Shown: piece after piece, positions 12,501 through 24,500 of the stretch
How the letters are laid out: every line of letters starts with the position of its first letter
How positions within the stretch are numbered: the stretch's first letter is position 1
Assembly: GCA_958510825.1 (NCBI GenBank)
Contig: OY294046.1
Coordinates: 4,836,001 to 4,900,000, forward strand
Reading direction: 5' to 3'
Length of the DNA stretch: 64,000 nt
Origin: Brachypterus glaber
Taxonomy: Eukaryota > Arthropoda > Insecta > Coleoptera > Kateretidae
Translations under genes and position numbers: made by a program
Notes under the pieces: model-generated
Told to the model about the DNA's origin: nothing
Seen by the model: the letters and a program-made list of their open reading frames with translations, nothing else
The model's database searches: none

Positions 12501-15500
12501 AAGAAAGGTCATATTGCGTAATTTTTTCAGGTAAAATTACTTTTATTATAAGGATCAGTCCTACCAGTTAAAACAAAAAAGTTATAGGAGGCGAAAATAA
12601 AAAAAAAACAAATAAAAAAAATAAAAGAAAAGGTTCGATAAACTTCCAAATATCAGAAAAGATTAAAGTTGTATTAATGGTGTAAATCGCTTGCAAAACA
12701 AATTTACACCAAGATATTTCAAGAACGCTTTGACATAGAGACTTTTTGGGGCGGCGGTAGCTCAGTCGTGAACGCCTCGATCTAGTATTCGAGAGGCCGG
12801 GGTTCAATCCTTGGTTGTGGAACAACTTTTTCACAGAAATAAAATACAGTCGTTTCCCCACCACGTTGGCTTGTGCTGCTAAGCACACAGTACAGAAAAA
12901 GGTTTGCAGTGGATTATGCCGCACAGCACTCGGACCTGTGATACTACCCGGGCGCACCGAGAGGGAGCAGCAAGGTAGCTGTTAGGTCTGTTGGCCGAGC
13001 TCAATTTAAGGACTTTCAAGCAACCAGGATCTGTACTAAGGCTGTAAGCGAAAATGATCCTTAAGCAGTTTGGCGTCGGTCCAAGTGCACTGGCAGCCAA
13101 TAAACTTAGGATCAAAGCCGCTCACTTAGCCAAAAAAGCCGACAAAACAAGGTTCGGATTCCTCGCTAAACTGTAGGTCCCGGGGTACAACAACAAAAAT
13201 CCTCGTTAGAGTAGAAAAACTAGTAACACAGGGGTGGGCAAAAAGGACCATATGGTCTAGTTGCCAGGCTTGACCTCCCCACCATTACTACTACTACTAC
13301 TAGAGACTTTTTGATCAAAAGTTTTTTGCCCCCTTGGAAATGTTCGGTCCAAAATTTAGTCTTTTCTTCAAAGCCTTTTTGAAATATCGTAGTGTAAAGT
13401 TGTTTTGCACGCGACCTTCACCATTAATACGACTATTTGATTATTAACAAATAAAAAAAAACTACTCATAAACAAAAATATTATAGGGGGCGCCACTTTT
13501 TAATACAGTAGAAAAAAAGCAATTTTCAACCAAAATACAATAACATACAGTGGCTCTACTCGAGAAATGGCGGGAAAGCCTTGAAGTGGCCAACACTAGT
13601 TTTTACAATGTTGTCAAGTTTATCCTCGTATATGATTTAAATAGGTATAAAAATAAAATAATCGATAAGGAACTTAAAGAATTGTATAGAAAATTTAAAG
13701 TAAAACAATAAAACTAATAAATATTTAAAAAACCTAAATAACACTATAAAATAAAAAGGTTCGTCATATATACAATACAACATCGCAATGCATTGAAACG
13801 TAAAAGAGATTACTACTTTACCAATACTTTGTAGTTCCGAGTTGGGGCGCTGCAATCGACTAGTGTTCGTTTTGTCTACTTTTATTATAACGGTTTTTAT
13901 ACATTGCGGGTGTAGGAACTGGAGGGACTATTGTTAATAGATTTTGTTTTAAACAAAAAGTTTAATATATCTAATGATGATTTTTGGGTATAAATGATAA
14001 CAAAAAATTTAATACTTACCAGACTAGATTCATCTGGAGATGCTAAACTAAGTAGTAGAACACTAACATTTACCGTTAAAGTTCCTATAACAAAATATAA
14101 TAGTTAGATATATTACACAGGCATGCATCATGGAATGCAGAATCCAAATTGCTCTATCATATCAGGATTTTAAAAAATCCCAAGAGCAAAAAAGAAACTG
14201 AATATTTTTGGATCAAAATTAGTCTAAAATGCGGGGGGTAAACCAGTAAAAAATGTGTGTACATCTAGGTCTACATCTACATTTACCCTTTAGATTTTCT
14301 GGGAATTTCCTTTAAGATTACCTCGGAAAATCTTGAAAATTACGTAAAAAAAGGTCACGTTTGATAAGATTTTCTCGACTTTCCTTGAGGGGATTACCTA
14401 CAAGATTTCCTTTAATTTGTATACCCGAATTCCCCAGTGATTTACCGCCACTAAAAGGGCTCTTATACCCCCTAGGGGATATCTGAATCACCTGCTACAT
14501 ATGGATTCAACATAACAAAATATTTTTATGGAAATCTGTATTTTCAAAATCACATCAAATATATACAGTGCGGTCCAAAAGCCACCCCCCCCCCCTTTAA
14601 CTTTTGAACGAGTTGAGATATCGACTTCAAATTTAGAACTCTTAAATAAGACAACTTAAACTATCTTTTAGCATATATTTGATATTTTCAGCTCTTGAAA
14701 TGTGGGCAGGGGGGTATGGATGGACATTTTTTTAAATGGAAAGGGGGTCGTGTGATACATTATTTTAAAGCTTATAAAATTCTCTAAACTAACATTTTTA
14801 AATTTTTTAAAAATGTTTTTTAAGGTTTTGATTTTTCAATTTTTTGTGCTAAAACATTCGATTTTTAACTTAACTGGTTCAAAAGTTAAGAGGAGGGGGG
14901 GTGACTTTTGGACCGCTCTGTATATTTACGAATCCCAGGTGTTAAAATGGTGTTGACATTATTACTTTAAAAAAAAAGGGAAAAAAGGGGACATATATTG
15001 CACCCTATGGGGAACATTAGGGTGGTCTTTAAAACCATTTTTTTTGGGAAACCTATTTTTTTTCAAATTGTCTAAAAATGATTTGTACCAAAGTTCATGA
15101 ATTCTGTTCAATAGCACAACGTTAATACGTTCTGCATCGAGCCCTAAAAAAGGGGCACCTATCATATCACAAAAATGCAAAAACCAAAAAAAAAATAAAT
15201 TTTTTATTTTATTGAAATTTTCAAAAAGAAAAATACAAAATATATATTCTTTATTCTTTTTTTCTGCACCCTTAAACATTTGTTTTGTGTCCTCATTTTT
15301 AGGGCTCAATGCGACACGTACTGAGCTATCGACCTGAGATTTGTGCATTTTTAAATAAAATTTTAGAAAAAAAAAATATTTTTTTTCGGCCCACCCTAGG
15401 ATACAATGCACCATGGATGCATAATATTATATTAAAATATTTTAGTTTATAATATTAAACTACAGTCTATAGACTAGATCTAGGGAATGCATGTAATATA

Positions 15501-18500
15501 CAGGGTTATTCACGGAAGTGGCCTATTAAACGTTTATGGAGAACCAATAACTTTAAAAGTCTGCTAATTTGCACTTTGGGGTTTTTGAATATGGCCTATC
15601 GATTAAAAATATTTTCATGCTTGTGCCACTTCCGGTTGTACCGGAAGTGGCACTTAACTTTGAGTTTTTAAATGGAACACCTCATATATTTTTAAATTTT
15701 TTAAATTTGCATTAAATTTGCTTTATTTTGATGTATAATACTTCATGTCTATCTTCAGTAGTTTTTGAGTTATTCAAGTTTTTAGCGAAAAATAAGTAAA
15801 TTCAAGCACCCCTAAAAACAATAATTTCTCCTTGATTTTTTCAATTGGAGAAAAGATGTTTTGTGTTTTGCTCAATGATGCTTAAACGAATTATCCTATG
15901 CCAAAATGGAACCCAAAAATTATACAGGGTGTCTGAAAAAGCAGGTCAAATCTAAGAAATTTAATATAGCCATAACTCATTTTTTTTAAATGGCACCCTA
16001 CATTTTTTTTATTTGGTTAAATAGAGAATTAAATTTGCTTTAAAATAAGTATAGGATACCCTATACCTAACTTTAACCGTTTTTGAGCTATTTGCAAATT
16101 ATTTTGAAAAAGCCGTATTTCTGTTAAAATTTGTTATATTTTATAAAATAGGCCAGAAAAATTAATCGATTTTTATTTATTTACCTCAAAGATCATTATA
16201 TTTACCTTAAAACTGGATTTTCATGCGCCCAGTAGTGTACATTTCTTCTGTTAAAAATACCCTGTTGAGAAAATTTAGCCTCGTCCGTCCAAATTATTCT
16301 TTTTAAAAAGTTTTGTTTTTCTTGAATATTTATCAAAAGATTTTCACAAAAGTCCACTCTATTTTGAAAATCATTAGGTTTTAAGGCCTGTATTTTTTGC
16401 TTTTTGTAATCGTGCATCTTGTGGTTTTTTAAAATTCTTTGGATGCTTGAATAGGAAATTCCCAAGTCGTAACTAGCTGCAGGAATTGAGGCATGTGGAT
16501 ATGCATAAAAGTAACCCAAAACATTGACTTCGTTATCTTCGTTGTTTGTAATTGGTTTCGTAAGAGATTTCACTGCATTTTCTTTTCCAAATTGCGAAAA
16601 ATTTTTGTGTATTCTTCTAAATTTTTTACATGACATTCTTGGTAAATCAGGATATTTTGTATTAAAGTTTCTGCAGGTTCTACTAATTATTTTATCATTT
16701 TCACCAAAAATAGAAAATAAATCCAAAATAACAGGGTAAGAATAAGCCTCTGCCATTATTTTACACTAATTTATCACGATAAGAACGATAACATTTAGGT
16801 TAAAAGAAATAAAAACACAATACAATTTTAAAAATTTACGTAATTGCAGAAATACTGCAAAATACTTCTTTTTCACATTAATTTGCAAATAGCTCGAAAA
16901 CGGTTAAAGTTAGGTATAGGGTATCCTATACTTATTTTAAAGAAAATTGAATTCTCTATTTAAACAAATAAAAAAAAATGTAGGGTGTCATTTAAAAAAA
17001 AAGAGTTATGGCTATTTTAATTTTGTTAAGTTTGACCTGCTTTTTCAGACACCCTGTATAAATTTTGGATTCCATTTTAGCTTAGAATGATTCGCTTAAC
17101 CATCATTGAGCAAAATACAAAACAACTTTTCTTCAATTTAAAAAATCAAGGAGAAATTATTGTTTTTAGGGGTGCTTGAATTTGCATATTTTTCGCTAAA
17201 AACTTGAATAACTCAAAAACTACTGGAGATAGACATAACGTGTTATACATTAAAATAAAGCAAATTTTATGCAAATTTTAAAAATTAAAAAATATATGGG
17301 GTGTTCCATTTAAAAAATTAAAGTTGAGTGCCACTTCCGGTACAACCGGAAGTGGCACAAGCATGAAAACATTTTTAATCGATTGCCCATATTCAAAAAC
17401 CCCAAAGTGCAAATTAGCAGACTTTCAAAGTTGTTGGTTCTCCATAAACGTTTAATAGGCCACTTCCGTGAATAACCCTGTATAAAGTTATTTTTAGCCT
17501 GAAAGGTTTTTTATTTTTTTCTGAATTATTAAAATGCTACCGGCAAATGCTTCATATGGGGACAATACATTCTTTAATTTATTGCGCAAAAACAATACAC
17601 TGAAAAGCTTTTGTTTTCATGGTTAACGGATTTTTACTACATTTTAATTATCTTCGTTTATACAACTCTGCAGAATTTTACAATAAATTGTTTAAAATTC
17701 TCTGATGGATAATATAAAACTTTAATATGATAATATGATAATTAATTATATATTCTTAAAGGAAACCTTAGGGGCCATATTTTAACCCTCCAATACCCGC
17801 AGCTTTTTATCGGCGTTAGGACTCCCACTGAGCCTCTCAGATGCCTTAAGCAAAAAAATGTTTTTTTTTTTAATATTATGTATAAAATAAGGGTTGAAGT
17901 CAATTATTTTGTACCATTTTTTTATTGCTTATTACTAAAAAAAACTTATTATTAATTAAAAATTATTTATTATTATAATAATACATAAAACGAAATAAAA
18001 ATTATAAACTAAAAAAAAATTCTAAAAGAAGAAAAATTTAACTATTTTTTTTTTTTTTCATAAGCAAAAATCAAATGTAACATATTAAATAAAATTGGTT
18101 TTGAACAATTTTGGCACATTTTTGTTGCATGATTTGGTTGTATTATTAATAACTTTAACAGCCTATATCGTAGTGACTTAATTTTGCGTAACATATAGTA
18201 AACACCTGCGACAATACATTCCCGAAACGGCCTAAGATTATTTGCCATCGTTAGCCCTCCACCTTAAAAATTGTAATGCCTGCATCTGTCAGATGCTTGC
18301 GGGTATTGCAGGGTTAAATACGCCTTTTTAAAATACGTAACGCTAGAAGCCAAGAACCACCCCTACTAAAAAAAATTTTGGCTGAAAAACAAAGCGTTTT
18401 TATGGGAGGATTGGTGTAGTAGTCTACCGCGTCTGTACATGACAAGTCTACTAGCCAACTAGCGTCAGTTCGATTCTCACTGGCGCCGATTTGCCTTTTT

Positions 18501-21500
18501 CAGTTAATTAATAATTGAAATTTGGCGGAGGCGTAAGTGAAGCGGACACTCCCTATAAAAACTGTTTCGAAAGTCAGTATAAGCCGGTGGTTCCCTCTAC
18601 TACTAGCCCACACAAGTCCTGGACTTAGGGGATGCTTAATTAGGTAGAATAGTACGAGGTTAAACAAACATGTAATGTAATTTCTTTAAAATTAATAGTT
18701 TTACGAAACGCTTCATCATTAAACCCCCCTCCCACTCGAAACGTAAGCAGTGCTTAGATTGGTGCTTAGTAAGCACCAATCTATCATAAAAGGGGAGATA
18801 TCTTATTTCATATGTATTTTGGAGAGCGAGCTGGGAGATAAAAGAAGGGTTGATAGGCCTGCAGGCCTAAAATAGAATACTGCTTACAAATAACAAAGGC
18901 TGTAGGGTGTAAAAGTTTTAGGGCACTGAAAGAATTGACTGGGGATAACATGGCATGGAAAGCAGTATCTTAGGTATGACTATTTTTTTTCAAGTATCAT
19001 AATATCGGTTTCAACCAATAAAAAACAAGGCATTACCATAACGACGGGATATTTTCGTCTCGAATATATACCAGAAAATCGAATATATACCAGTTTTCTA
19101 GTTCTTTGATATGACAAGCTTGATAATGTATTATATCAAAATATCAACTAAAATGCAAAATTCAGGCAATTTTTATGTCTTATTAGTTTATTCTTATTCA
19201 ATATTAATAAAAATGAACGAATTTAGGTCTTTTTTATTCCAAAAATTATAAATGTCAAACATGAATTTATTGTGTCAAAATAAATAAACATTAAATTAAT
19301 TATTATTGATTATTTATTCAAATTACTTTTGAAGATTTAAATTGTTAAAAAATTGTTTCAACAAAATAGTCCTGCAAATACACCTCCAGATTCGGTATAT
19401 TACATGTGATAACTTGATAATGAACTGCTTTTTTTATCACGAACCCTCGCATATAGGTATGTAGATAATTTAGTTATGTGTGTGTGTGTGTGTTGTATAA
19501 AATATTGTATATTTATGACAATAATATCTTCTACATCTACATTTGTATCATGCTATACAGGGTTATTCACGGAAGTGGCCTATTAAACGTTTATGGAGAA
19601 CCAATAACTTTGAAAGTCTGCTAATTTGCACTTTGGGGTTTTTGAATATGGGCAATCGATTAAAAATGTTTTCATGCTTGTGCCACTTCCGGTTGTACCG
19701 GAAGTGGCACTCAACTTTAATTTTTTAAATGGAACACCCCATATATCTTTTAATTTTTAAAATTTGCATAAAATTTGCTTTATTTTAATGTATAACACGT
19801 TATGTCTATCTCCAGTAGTTTTTGAGTTATTCAAGTTTTTAGCGAAAAATAAGCAAATTCAAGCACCCCTAAAAACAATAATTTCTCCTTGATTTTTTAA
19901 ATTGAAGAAAAGTTGTTTTGTATTTTGCTCAATGATGGTTAAGCGAATCATTCTAAGCTAAAATGGAATCCAAAATTTATACAGGGTGTCTGAAAAAGCA
20001 GGTCAAACTTAACAAAATTAAAATAGCCATAACTCTTTTTTTTTAAATGACACCCTACATTTTTTTTTATTTTTTTAAATAGAGTATTCAATTTTCTTTA
20101 AAATAAGTATAGGATACCCTATACCTAACTTTAACCGTTTTCGAGCTATTTGCAAATTAATGTGAAAAAGAAGTATTTTGCAGTATTTCTGCAATTACGT
20201 AAATTTTTAAAATTGTATTGTGTTTTTATTTCTTTTAACCTAAATGTTATCATTCTTATCGTGATAAATTAGTGTAAAATAATGGCAGAGGCTTATTCTT
20301 ACCCTGTTATTTTGGATTTATTTGCTATTTTTGGTGAAAATGATAAAATAATTAGTAGAACCTGCAGAAACTTTAATACAAAATATCCTGATTTACCAAG
20401 AATGTCATGTAAAAAATTTAGAAGAATACACAAAAAAATTTCTCAATTTGGAAAAGAAAATGCAGTGAAATCTCTTACGAAACCAATTACAAACAACGAA
20501 AATAACGAAGTCAATGTTTTGGGTTACTTTTATGCATATCCACATGCCTCAATTCCTGCAGCTAGTTACGACTTGGGAATTTCCTATTCAAGCATCCAAA
20601 GAATTTTAAAAAACCACAAGATGCACGATTACAAAAAGCAAAAAATACAGGCCTTAAAACCTAATGATTTTCAAAATAGAGTGGACTTTTGTGAAAATCT
20701 TTTGATAAATATTCAAGAAAAACCAAACTTTTTAAAAAGAATAATTTGGACGGACGAGGCTAAATTTTCTCAACAGGGTATTTTTAACAGAAGAAATGTA
20801 CACTACTGGGCGCATGAAAATCCAGTTTTAAGGTAAATATAATGATCTTTGAGGTAAATAAATAAAAATCGATTAATTTTTCTGGCCTATTTTATAAAAT
20901 ATAACAAATTTTAACAGAAATACGGCTGTTTCACAATAATTTGCAAATAGCTCAAAAACGGTTAAAGTTAGGTATAGGGTATCCTATACTTATTTTAAAG
21001 CAAATTGAATTCTCTATTTAACCAAATAAAAAAAAATGTAGGGTGCCATTTAAAAAAAATAAGTTATGGCTATATTAAATTTGTTAGATTTGACCTGCTT
21101 TTTCAGACACCCTGTATAATTTTTGGGTTCCATTTTAGCATAGGATAATTCGTTTAAGCATCATTGAGCAAAACACAAAACATCTTTTCTCCAATTGAAA
21201 AAATCAAGGAGAAATTATTGTTTTTAGGGGTGCTTGAATTTACTTATTTTTCGCTAAAAACTTGAATAACACAAAAACTACTGAAGATAGACATGAAGTA
21301 TTATACATCAAAATAAAGCAAATTTAATGCAAATTTTAAAAATTAAAAAATATATGAGGTGTTCCATTTAAAAACTCAAAGTTAAGTGCCACTTCCGGTA
21401 CAACCGGAAGTGGCACAAGCATGAAAATATTTTTAATCGATAGGCCATATTCAAAAACCTCAAAGTGCAAATTAGCAGACTTTTAAAGTTATTGGTTCTC

Positions 21501-24500
21501 CATAAACGTTTAATAGGCCACTTCCGTGAATAACCCTGTATTAATTATTATTATTCATTCATTTCATGCATTTTAAGAATGATTTTCTTGAAAAACCATT
21601 TTTAAAGGTTTCTATAGCTATCCATTCCAGTAACTATTTAGGTTGAGTTAATGCATGTGTTAAACGCAGATGTTGAAACTTTCCGTCTGTCGATTTGTTT
21701 GTACGAAAATCATTTAAACGAAATATACCATTAAGAAAAAATCTTTCAATCAACGTTTTAGTACCGGGTTTGAAAATTTTGAGTACATTATTGCCTTATT
21801 TTTAGATTTAACTAAGGCCTATGAGTCAATAGACCACGACATTTTGTTACAAAAGCTCGAGAGGTACGGTGTGAGGGGAAATGCACTGCGGTGGATAAAA
21901 TCATACTTAACAAGAAGATCACAAAGAGTGGCTGTCGTTAAAAATGGAGTTTATTACTTTTCTGACCCATCAATTTTGGAGGGCACCGGTATTGCACAGG
22001 GAAGTATTATAGGTCCTTTGCTTTTCATAATTTTCATGAATGACATCATAAATGCTTTTTTTAATTTAAATTGTAGCCTAATTAACTTTGCGGATGACAC
22101 AAACCTGCTAATGAGGGCTAAATACTTTCATGAATTAATTTTATTGTATAACAAATGCGTAAAAAATATTTTACAGTGGCTTTTGAAAAATAAACTTCTT
22201 TTAAATCGCGAAAAAACTAATATAGTAGTTTTTAAAACCTCTCGTTCGAACTTTATCACCCCTGAAGTGCTGCCGTTTGGCGACACATTTTTGAATACTG
22301 CGAGAGACACTAAATTTTTGGGATTAATGTTGGATGAAAATTTAAGTTGGAATTTACATTTAGCACAATTGTGTAAAAAATTAAATATTACATGTTACTC
22401 ACTACGGGTGTTAAAATCGTACGTTAATTTTGAAACATTAAAATCGGTGTATTTCGCAAACTTTCAATCAGTCCTAAGATACGGCGTCACTTTTTGGGGT
22501 CAGAGTTCGAACGCAGAGGATGCTTTTAAAATTCAAAAACGCGCTTTACGCACAATGTTAGGTCTACAGTACAATGGTTCTTGTAGGGGTCATTTTAAAG
22601 AAAATGGTATTCTTACTTTAACTGGGCTTTATATTTATGAGCTTTTAACTTTTATGTTTAAAAACAAAAGTATTTTTAGTAGTTTTAGGTCTTCTAGGGA
22701 CAGATGTATTAGTTACAAACTGCCGCGTCATAGGCTTGTACAGTTCGAAAAAGGTAGTTTTTATATGTGTATTATTGTTTTTAATAAGTTACCTAACAGT
22801 ATCAAATCTATTTTAAACCTCTCCTCGTTCAAGAGGCAAATTTTTAATTTATTGGTTCAATTAGAGCCGTACTCAATGTCAGAATATTTAAATGTAAATG
22901 TTATAGATTAAGTTCATATATTTAGGTACTATGTTTTTTTTTTCTCTCTTTTGACTATTTTCATTTTCATGTTGGTTATGCATAAATGTTTTGTAATTAT
23001 TTATAGTTCATGGTTGTATAATTGATGTAATTTGTGAAATAAAGATTATTATTATTATTATTATTATTATTACCTTTGTTGTTTGATTAACGTAAAATAG
23101 GTACAATTTGTGTAGAGCAAGAAGCAAAGGGAGAAAAATCAAATATTTTTGGCAAAACCTGGTTTATTTTTAATAAAAGGATATATAATTTTACACAGGT
23201 AAAATGAATTTAAAATTTCTTACAAAAATATTACGTGTAATTTTTCTCGTGGGACTATTAGTTTTTGAGATATAATGACTTAAATATATTGCATCTAAAA
23301 AGCTTTATAAAGCGTTTTTCATCATAATATTGCCCTCACTAAAAAATAAATCTGGTTGGTGCAAACAGATCAATAGTTAAACACGGAACAGCTATTTTCT
23401 GGTGGTTGCAACCAAAAATTTGTCAAGAGCACCTACACAACCCGGACAACATTTGCTATTTCACGTGGAAGTCATTATGACATCATTTAATGATTTTATC
23501 TGAGTTCATGAACGCATACAGATGGCTCCTCATTGTGAAGTCATTACGAGATCATGTCATGAACATCTAGCATCAGCGGTCCACGGAATGCGCATGCGCA
23601 AACTTTAAATTAACCGCGAAATTTAAATTGGCCGCGAAATTAAAAAAAAAAGAAAAGAAATATTCTTAATTACCCTGCTAAAAAATATCACACACACACC
23701 TTTTTGAAAACGCGAAGAGATGCAAAAAAAATAACGAAAAAATCGACCCCCTAGGACCCCACACAAGTCCATTTTCAATAACTTGAGGACACCGGGATAT
23801 TCCCACTGGGAACTTCCCAGTGGAAAAGTTCCCCAAGATGACTGGAGGAACTAGCTCCTCTAGGCTAAAGCCTCCAGATATATACGACTCACAATACCAA
23901 TCCGATAATGTGTATCGAATTAGCTGACCAGTAAGATAATTACTAGTTAATTACTAGTTATTACTAGTAGTATATCCTTATAAAGACAGCTGCCTTTTAA
24001 TACTACTATTCCTAGAAGGCGATTTTATTTGTTTAAAAAGTTTAGTTAGTGGTAGGAAATAACATGTGGCGCCACCTATAGCATAACGCTGTCAAGTGCA
24101 CTGAAATTGAAACATTACAGAAGCCTGTACTATTCGGCAATCGTTCTCAATCGGGTTCCGGGCAACATTTGCTATTTCACGTGGAAGTCATTATGACATC
24201 ATTTAATGATTTTCTCTGAGTTTATGAACGCATACAGATGGCTCCTCATTGTGAAGTCATTACGAGATCATGTCATGAACATCTAGCATCAGCGGTCCAC
24301 GGAATGCGCATGCGCAAACTTTAAATTAACCGCGAAATTTAAATTGGCCGCGAAATTAAAAAAAAAAGAAAAGAAATATTCTTAATTACCCTGCTAAAAA
24401 ATATCACACACACACACCTTTTTGAAAACGCGAAGAGATGCAAAAAAAATAACGAAAAAATCGACTCCCTAGGACCCCACACAAGTCCATTTTCAATAAC

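Noticed and set aside
12749..12830. Functional tRNA gene
   Set aside because: A and B boxes are good, but there is no matching acceptor stem at the 3' side, and the block is the head of a 552 bp unit with target duplications, so it is a SINE.
12568..13115. Minus ORFs of 129 and 78 codons
   Set aside because: They cross the SINE and its target duplications and show no recognisable protein.
14962..15414. 150-codon minus ORF as a gene
   Set aside because: Low-complexity Phe/Lys-rich translation of a T-rich inverted repeat; no recognisable domain.
18404..18490. Functional tRNA gene
   Set aside because: Same reasoning: repeated three times with a common non-tRNA body, and spacing between boxes is too long for a plain tRNA.
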